NCBI GenBank assembly: GCA_002271215.1 | Contig: CP018628.1 | Span: forward strand, 2,790,001 to 2,854,000 | DNA: 64,000 nucleotides | From: Lelliottia jeotgali | GTDB lineage: Bacteria > Pseudomonadota > Gammaproteobacteria > Enterobacterales > Enterobacteriaceae | Direction of reading: 5' to 3' | Shown here: positions 58,694-64,000 of the stretch, piece after piece | Position numbering within the stretch: position 1 is the first letter of the stretch | Layout of the letters: each line of letters opens with the position of its first letter | Made by a program: the position numbers and the translations under genes | Notes under the pieces: generated by a model | What the model saw: only the letters and a program-made list of their open reading frames with translations | Told to the model about the DNA's origin: nothing | Databases searched by the model: none

Positions 58694-59860
58694 TCAGGCT
58701 TTGTGGTGCAGATAGTCGCTCAGACGTGAGAACAAGCCGCCTTTGTTGACCTTTTCCAGCGTGACTAATGGCCAGTGCGCGACCACCTTATCGCGGTCGT
58801 ACAGCTCAATTTCCCCGACGCGCTGATGGGCAGCAATAGGCGCTTCCAGCTCTTTTTTATCGAGGACATACTTGGCTTTGATATTCGCGACTTCACTTTT
58901 TGGCAGTGCCAGCCAGTAATCCTGATCGGTACCAAGTGAAATGTGTTCTTTATCGCCGTACCAGATACGCTCAGTCCCGACCTGTTTGCCGCTGCGCAGG
59001 ATCTGCACGGTATCGAAGTTTTGCTGGCCCCAGTGCAGCAACTTACGCGCCTGTTCTTCGCGACCTTTCGGGCTGTCGGCTCCCATGACCACTGCAATCA
59101 GGCGACGCTGACCGTCCACCGCCGAGGCGATCAGGTTGAAGCCCGCACCTGAAGTGTGCCCGGTTTTCAGCCCGTCAACGTTCATGGTTTTGTCCCACAG
59201 CAAGCCGTTGCGGTTTTGTTGGGTGATGCCGTTCCAGGTGAGGCTCTTTTCACTGTACATGTGATAGAAATCCGGCTCACCGTGAATAATTGCGCGCGAC
59301 AGCACCGCCAGATCGTAAGCCGAACTGTGCTGCCCTGGCGCATCCAGGCCGTGCACGGTTTCAAAGTGGGTATCACGCAGATTCAGCTTTTGCACGTAGT
59401 CGTTCATCATGCTGACGAACTGCGGCTGACCGCCCGCTACGTGGTCAGCTAACGCCACACAGGCGTCGTTACCGGAATCCACAATCAGGCCACGGCTGAG
59501 GTCGCGAACGGTCACGCGATCGCCTGCTTTCAGAAACATCAACGATGAACCGTCAAACACCGGATTGCCTTTTGCCCACGCGTCGCGCCCGACGGTTACA
59601 ACGTCATCCGGCGTAATACGATGGCTGTCGATCGCACGATCGACCACATAGCCGGTCATCAGTTTGGTGAGGCTTGCCGGATTGCGCTGCTGATGTTCAT
59701 TACCGGCCGTTAAAATTTGACCCGTGGTGTAATCCATTAGCACCCATGACCCTGCCTGAATGGCCGGGGGCTGCGGCGAATAGTCCAGTGGATCGGCAGC
59801 CAGAGCAGAAGTAATACTCGAAGCGAGTAAAGAAACAGCAATAAACAGACGGCGTTTCAA
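58694..59860 (-). CDS. dacD: D-alanyl-D-alanine carboxypeptidase DacD (PBP6b)
   Basis: A 388-residue low-molecular-mass penicillin-binding protein, same length as E. coli DacD. It trims the terminal D-Ala from peptidoglycan pentapeptides. The signal peptide ends at ALA (residues 1-21). Active-site motifs are SLTK (63-66), SGN in IVDSGNDACVAL, and KTG in DGLKTGHTSGAGFN. The C-terminal beta domain and an amphipathic membrane-anchor helix (GGLFSRLSDYLHHKA) are present. Confidence 0.93.
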   Translation of the reverse strand: MKRRLFIAVSLLASSITSALAADPLDYSPQPPAIQAGSWVLMDYTTGQILTAGNEHQQRNPASLTKLMTGYVVDRAIDSHRITPDDVVTVGRDAWAKGNPVFDGSSLMFLKAGDRVTVRDLSRGLIVDSGNDACVALADHVAGGQPQFVSMMNDYVQKLNLRDTHFETVHGLDAPGQHSSAYDLAVLSRAIIHGEPDFYHMYSEKSLTWNGITQQNRNGLLWDKTMNVDGLKTGHTSGAGFNLIASAVDGQRRLIAVVMGADSPKGREEQARKLLHWGQQNFDTVQILRSGKQVGTERIWYGDKEHISLGTDQDYWLALPKSEVANIKAKYVLDKKELEAPIAAHQRVGEIELYDRDKVVAHWPLVTLEKVNKGGLFSRLSDYLHHKA

Positions 59861-60070
59861 CGGTATTTCCTCAGGTCATTTAAAATCGTTGCCCTTTTTA
59901 CGGAAGTTCTCGCTTCGTTACCTGTTTAAATTGCAAAAAAATGTGACGGGACGCAAAGATTTAGCGGAAGCCAGCGCGCAATTCTGGCGCTGAAAATCGC
60001 TTTTTGTTCGGCGTGTCGCCGCCGATCGTTTACCATAGTAAAGTCACTTTTTAACAGGATGGTATTACTG

Positions 60071-61495
60071 GTGTCTGATTCCGCCGCGCTTCCCACTTTT
60101 CTCTTTCACGATTACGAAACCTTTGGCACAAGCCCGTCGCTGGACCGGCCTTCGCAGTTCGCGGCGATCCGCACCGATGCGGATTTTAATATCATCGGTG
60201 CGCCGGAGGTTTTTTACTGTAAGCCTGCTGACGACTATCTTCCCCAGCCTGGTGCCGTGATGGTGACCGGCATTACGCCGCAGGAAGCGCGTGAGAAAGG
60301 CGTGAATGAAGCCGAGTTTGCCCGTCGTATTCACGACCTGTTTACCGTGCCCAATACCTGCGTGGTGGGCTACAACAACATCCGCTTCGACGATGAAGTT
60401 ACGCGCAATATCCTGTACCGCAATTTCTATGACCCTTATGCCTGGAGCTGGCAAAACCGTAATTCGCGCTGGGATCTGCTGGATGTGATGCGCGCCTGCT
60501 ACGCCCTGCGCCCTGAAGGGATCAAATGGCCTGAGAATGACGACGGTTTGCCAAGCTTCCGCCTGGAGCATCTGACGCGCGCCAACGGCATCGAGCACAG
60601 CAACGCCCACGATGCGATGGCCGACGTTTATGCCACCATCGCGATGGCCAAACTGGTCAAAACCGCACAGCCTAAACTGTTTGACTATCTGCTGAGCCAT
60701 CGCAGTAAGCAGAAACTAATGACCCTGATTGACGTTCCACAAATGAAACCGCTGGTGCATATCTCCGGTATGTTTGGCGCCTGGCGGGGAAATACCAGCT
60801 GGATCGCCCCGCTGGCGTGGCATCCCGATAATCGCAATGCGGTAATTATGGTTGATTTGGCGGGCGATATTTCTCCCCTACTGGAGCTGGATAGCAACAC
60901 CCTGCGCGAGCGTTTATACACCCCTAAAAGCGAGCTCGGCGATAACGCCGCCGTTCCCGTGAAGCTGGTGCATATCAATAAATGCCCGGTGCTGGCGCAG
61001 GCAAATACGCTGCGCCCGGAAGACGCCGACCGGCTGGGCGTGAATCGCCAGCTGTGCCTCGATAATCTGAAGGTGTTGCGCGAAAACCCGCAGGTGCGCG
61101 AAAAAGTGGTGGCGATCTTCGCCGAAGCCGAGCCGTTTGTGCCGTCGGATAACGTCGATGCGCAGCTCTATAACGGCTTTTTCAGCGATGCCGACCGCGC
61201 CGCCATGAACATCGTGTTGCAAACTGAACCACAAAACTTACCTGCGCTGGATATTACCTTCGCTGATAAGCGCATCGAAAAACTGATGTTTAACTATCGG
61301 GCGCGTAACTTCCCTGGCACCCTGGATGAAGTCGAGCAGCAGCGCTGGCTGGAGCATCGCCGCAACGTCTTTACACCTGAGTTCTTGCAGAGCTACGCGC
61401 AGGAGCTGGAAATGCTGTATACGCAGTATGAAGGCAATGCAGAGAAACAGGCGCTACTGAAGGCTTTGTATCAGTACGCGCAAGAGATCGTCTGA
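60071..61495 (+). CDS. sbcB: Exonuclease I (SbcB)
   Basis: A 474-residue 3'-5' single-strand DNA exonuclease, one residue off the E. coli enzyme. It degrades ssDNA in recombination and mismatch repair. The DEDDh residues are visible: FHDYETFG (D, E), GYNNIRFDDEV (D) and EHSNAHDAMADVYATI (H, D). The SH3-like and C-terminal exonuclease-I domains are complete. GTG 60071 is chosen because AGGATGG sits about 10 bases upstream. ATG 60059 overlaps that site. Confidence 0.93.
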   Translation: MSDSAALPTFLFHDYETFGTSPSLDRPSQFAAIRTDADFNIIGAPEVFYCKPADDYLPQPGAVMVTGITPQEAREKGVNEAEFARRIHDLFTVPNTCVVGYNNIRFDDEVTRNILYRNFYDPYAWSWQNRNSRWDLLDVMRACYALRPEGIKWPENDDGLPSFRLEHLTRANGIEHSNAHDAMADVYATIAMAKLVKTAQPKLFDYLLSHRSKQKLMTLIDVPQMKPLVHISGMFGAWRGNTSWIAPLAWHPDNRNAVIMVDLAGDISPLLELDSNTLRERLYTPKSELGDNAAVPVKLVHINKCPVLAQANTLRPEDADRLGVNRQLCLDNLKVLRENPQVREKVVAIFAEAEPFVPSDNVDAQLYNGFFSDADRAAMNIVLQTEPQNLPALDITFADKRIEKLMFNYRARNFPGTLDEVEQQRWLEHRRNVFTPEFLQSYAQELEMLYTQYEGNAEKQALLKALYQYAQEIV

Positions 61496-61509
61496 ACATT
61501 TCAGGCATA

Positions 61510-61541
61510 AAAAAACCGGAGCCATGTGCTCCGGTTTTTTT
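61510..61541. terminator. Bidirectional terminator between sbcB and plaP
   Basis: AAAAAACCGGAGC, loop CATGT, GCTCCGGTTTTTTT: a long perfect stem with T-runs on both strands between convergent genes. Confidence 0.92.
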
Positions 61542-61557
61542 GTATCACGCTCAGTGA

Positions 61558-62916
61558 TTACGCGACATCTTCGTACTGCGGAACCGGGTTGCGGAAGCTT
61601 TTGGTCACGCAAGCCAGATACACCAGACCAATACCACCCCAGATAAGACCCAAAATCATGGAGCTTTCTTCCAGGTTAATCCACAGAGCACCAACCGTCA
61701 TCGCACCGCACAGCGGCAGGAACAGGTAGTTGAAGTGGTCTTTCAGCGTTTTGTTGCGCTTCTCACGGATCCAGAACTGAGAGATCACGGAGAGGTTCAC
61801 AAAGGTGAATGCCACCAGCGCACCAAAGTTAATCAGCGCCGTTGCGGTGACCAGGTCAAATTTGATCGCCAGCAGAGCAATCGCGCCAACCAGCAGCACG
61901 TTCCATGCCGGAGTACGCCATTTCGGATGAATGTAACCGAAGAAACGAGTCGGGAACACGCCGTCGCGACCCATCACGTACATCAGACGAGAAACGCCTG
62001 CGTGAGCAGCCATACCGGATGCCAGTACGGTGACGCTGGAGAAAATCAGCACGCCCCACTGGAAGGTTTTGCCTGCCACGTACAGCATGATTTCTGGCTG
62101 AGACGCATCCGGATCTTTAAAGCGCGAGATGTCCGGGAAGTACAGCTGCAGGAAGTAAGAGGCGCCAATAAACACCAGGCCCCCCAGCAGCGCAGTCAGC
62201 AGAATCGCACGCGGAATCACGCGCTCGGCGTCTTTGGTCTCTTCGGACAGAGAAGAGATACCGTCAAAGCCGAGGAACGAGAAGCACAGGATAGTTGCAC
62301 CGGTAATCATCGGCACCACGTGTGCGCCTTCAGACCAGAACGGACGGGTGCTGGTCAGCGTACCTGCACCTTCACCATGCGCCACACCGTAGATGATCAT
62401 CCCGACGATAACCGCCACGATGCCCATCTGCAGAATCACGATCAGGGTGTTGAAGTTAGCGACGGTCTTGATGCTGCGCAGGTTAGAGATGGTCATAAAG
62501 GCCACCAGTGCGACAACAAAGATCCACGAAGGTACGGAAGGCACCAGCGCTTCAAAGTAAATTTTAGCCAGCAGAATGTTGATCATCGGCATGAACAGGT
62601 AGTCCAGCAGTGATGACCAGCCCACCATAAAGCCGACAGCCGGGCTAATGGATTTCTGAGCATAGGTGTACGCAGAGCCAGCGGACGGGAAACGGCGAAC
62701 CAGTTTGCCGTAGCTCAACGCGGTAAAGAGAATAGCGATCAGCGCAAAGGCATACGCCGTTGCAACGTGACCGTCAGTGAGGCCTGAAACGATACCAAAC
62801 GTATCGAACAGCGTCATTGGCTGCATATAGGCAAGGCCCATCATGACAACCGGAATCAACGTAAGTGTTTTACGTAATTCCACGCGAGAGGTTTTTGGAG
62901 TAGCGTTATGCGACAT
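61558..62916 (-). CDS. plaP: Low-affinity putrescine importer PlaP (YeeF)
   Basis: A 452-residue APC-family transporter, same length as E. coli PlaP, with twelve helices. Typical blocks are the N-terminal [20 protein letters not shown], the [20 protein letters not shown] helix and [14 protein letters not shown]. In E. coli it takes up putrescine that triggers surface motility. It begins after AAAGGAG. The 273-base gap to yeeY holds no gene or motif I can identify. Confidence 0.92.
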   Translation of the reverse strand: MSHNATPKTSRVELRKTLTLIPVVMMGLAYMQPMTLFDTFGIVSGLTDGHVATAYAFALIAILFTALSYGKLVRRFPSAGSAYTYAQKSISPAVGFMVGWSSLLDYLFMPMINILLAKIYFEALVPSVPSWIFVVALVAFMTISNLRSIKTVANFNTLIVILQMGIVAVIVGMIIYGVAHGEGAGTLTSTRPFWSEGAHVVPMITGATILCFSFLGFDGISSLSEETKDAERVIPRAILLTALLGGLVFIGASYFLQLYFPDISRFKDPDASQPEIMLYVAGKTFQWGVLIFSSVTVLASGMAAHAGVSRLMYVMGRDGVFPTRFFGYIHPKWRTPAWNVLLVGAIALLAIKFDLVTATALINFGALVAFTFVNLSVISQFWIREKRNKTLKDHFNYLFLPLCGAMTVGALWINLEESSMILGLIWGGIGLVYLACVTKSFRNPVPQYEDVA

Positions 62917-63189
62917 TAGTTTTCTCCTTTACGGTGAAAACCGCCACGTAAGCAAAAGATTGCCCCATTTTCTGGATTCCTCAGCGACAACAACTGTCGG
63001 ATTTTAGTAAGTATCTATCCGGTACGAAGCCCGGCCTCTTTGTTTTTAAATGGCGTTTGTTACATGCAAAAAAAATAACCGACGCCTTTTATATCGTCGG
63101 TTAATCTCATTTTTTTGCAGCGGCGCATTTTGCCCCATCTTTGGCATAAAAGGCAATAGATTCATAAGCCGTTCACGATTTTCTTTTTA

Positions 63190-64000
63190 CTAAGCGGTTG
63201 ATATTCCGCCCTCCGGCAAAGTGTAAACGGCAGCGATAGCACTATTTGCTAAAATCTCATCTCGCCACCACGCGCTGGCAAGCCCGGCGGTTTGCTCATT
63301 CCACCCCACCCACACCGATTCGCTGTTGGTTTGCGCCAGTACTTGTTTTTCCACCAACGCCCCGCTTTCAATAAATCGCTGTGCCAGATATCGCGGTAAA
63401 TAGCCGCAGCCCAGCCCGCTAATTTGCAGTTCGAGTTTGGTTTTAAAATCAAAAACAGTAATCGCTTCCTGATCCTCCAGCAATTGCGAAGAGATAGCGC
63501 ACTCTGGCAGAGAGCTATCTCCCACCACAATCGCACGGCAACCTTTTATGACGCGACGCGGTATGGGCTCGGGTTCCTGAGCAAGGGGATGATGTGGCGC
63601 CACCACAAACACCTGTTCAAGGGTGCCAATGCGGGAAAAACCAAAATCACTCGACTGAGGCGGGTCACGTAACGCGCCGACGATAATATCCGCACGCCCT
63701 TGTGTCAGAGCTTCCCAGGAACCGCCCAGTACACCATTGATAAATTTAAGACGGGTAACGCTGTGGCGTTGGTAAAACGCTTCAATCAGCGGCGAGAGTA
63801 AAGAGAAAGGAAAAGTATCGTCCACCCCGATGACCAGCTCGTTTTCCCAGCCCTGGTGCAGTTTCACTGCCTGCTTTTCCAGCTCGCGCACCGTATGCAG
63901 AACTTCGCGCCCTTTTTCGAGCAGCATCTGGCCTGTTCGCGTGAAACGCGCACGGTGCCCGCTGCGGTCCAGCAGCTGGATATTGAGGTCACTTTCGAGC
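63190..64000 (-). CDS. yeeY: LysR-type regulator YeeY (5' end outside the window)
   Basis: The last ~270 codons of a LysR regulator, complete at its C-terminus. The frame stays open to the window edge, where it encodes the end of the winged helix (QLLDRSGHRARFTRTGQ), so the HTH start lies beyond 64000. The inducer-binding domain (ELVIGVDDTFPFSLLSPLIE, then RADIIVGALRDPP) is intact. Position upstream of plaP matches E. coli yeeY. The ligand is unknown. Confidence 0.88.
   Translation of the reverse strand, partial: LESDLNIQLLDRSGHRARFTRTGQMLLEKGREVLHTVRELEKQAVKLHQGWENELVIGVDDTFPFSLLSPLIEAFYQRHSVTRLKFINGVLGGSWEALTQGRADIIVGALRDPPQSSDFGFSRIGTLEQVFVVAPHHPLAQEPEPIPRRVIKGCRAIVVGDSSLPECAISSQLLEDQEAITVFDFKTKLELQISGLGCGYLPRYLAQRFIESGALVEKQVLAQTNSESVWVGWNEQTAGLASAWWRDEILANSAIAAVYTLPEGGISTA

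Overview
The window is a chromosomal segment of an enterobacterium. The backbone genes nac, cbl, three tRNA-Asn genes, shiA, amn, yeeO, tmaR, yeeA, sbmC, dacD, sbcB, plaP and yeeY correspond to the E. coli 44-45 min region. Non-E. coli content (pagP next to shiA, an RND pump plus acyltransferase operon, a P-type ATPase, an M24B peptidase after amn) suggests the Enterobacter / Leclercia / Lelliottia / Citrobacter / Klebsiella group. The genus cannot be fixed from sequence reading alone.

Bases 1-23402 are the right-hand part of an integrative conjugative element of the ICEKp / high-pathogenicity-island kind. It has a TrbM/KikA-like protein, an oriT-like region full of long hairpins, a CloDF13-type coupling protein (MobB) and relaxase (MobC), and an ArdC-like antirestriction protein. 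After these comes AT-richer cargo that ends at a 17-bp copy of the tRNA-Asn 3' end (23386-23402). The cargo is a defence island: an intact RnlA-RnlB toxin-antitoxin pair, then a Druantia-type operon of DruA (DUF4338), a ~941-aa protein, a 354-aa protein and a ~1846-aa DruE-like helicase with a DUF1998 C-terminus. Two insertion sequences break this operon: an IS407-group element in the second gene (4-bp duplication GCAT) and an IS911-like element in druE (3-bp duplication CTA). Removing each IS and one duplication restores an open frame, so the system was once whole and is probably now inactive. Behind it lie an IS3-family remnant, an unrecognised 503-aa gene and a divergent 121-aa gene.

Bases 23868-34952 are half of a type VI secretion cluster, all on the minus strand: TssM lacking its N-terminus, TssA, a broken PAAR-metallopeptidase effector with a lipoprotein that may be its immunity protein, TssF, TssG, TssJ, TssE and a VasL-domain protein. 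No tssB, tssC, tssD, tssH, tssI, tssK or tssL is present in the window, so this looks like a deletion remnant.

From 35258 to the end is normal backbone: an RluA-family pseudouridine synthase, YaiL, an aldo/keto reductase, cbl and nac (with a sigma-54 promoter and a likely NtrC site), tRNA-Asn, a P-type cation ATPase with a UspA-family protein, a small membrane protein followed by an MFP-RND-acyltransferase operon, pagP, shiA, amn, an Xaa-Pro aminopeptidase, yeeO between two inverted tRNA-Asn genes, tmaR, sbmC-yeeA (with a LexA box), dacD, sbcB, plaP, and the 3' part of yeeY running off the window.
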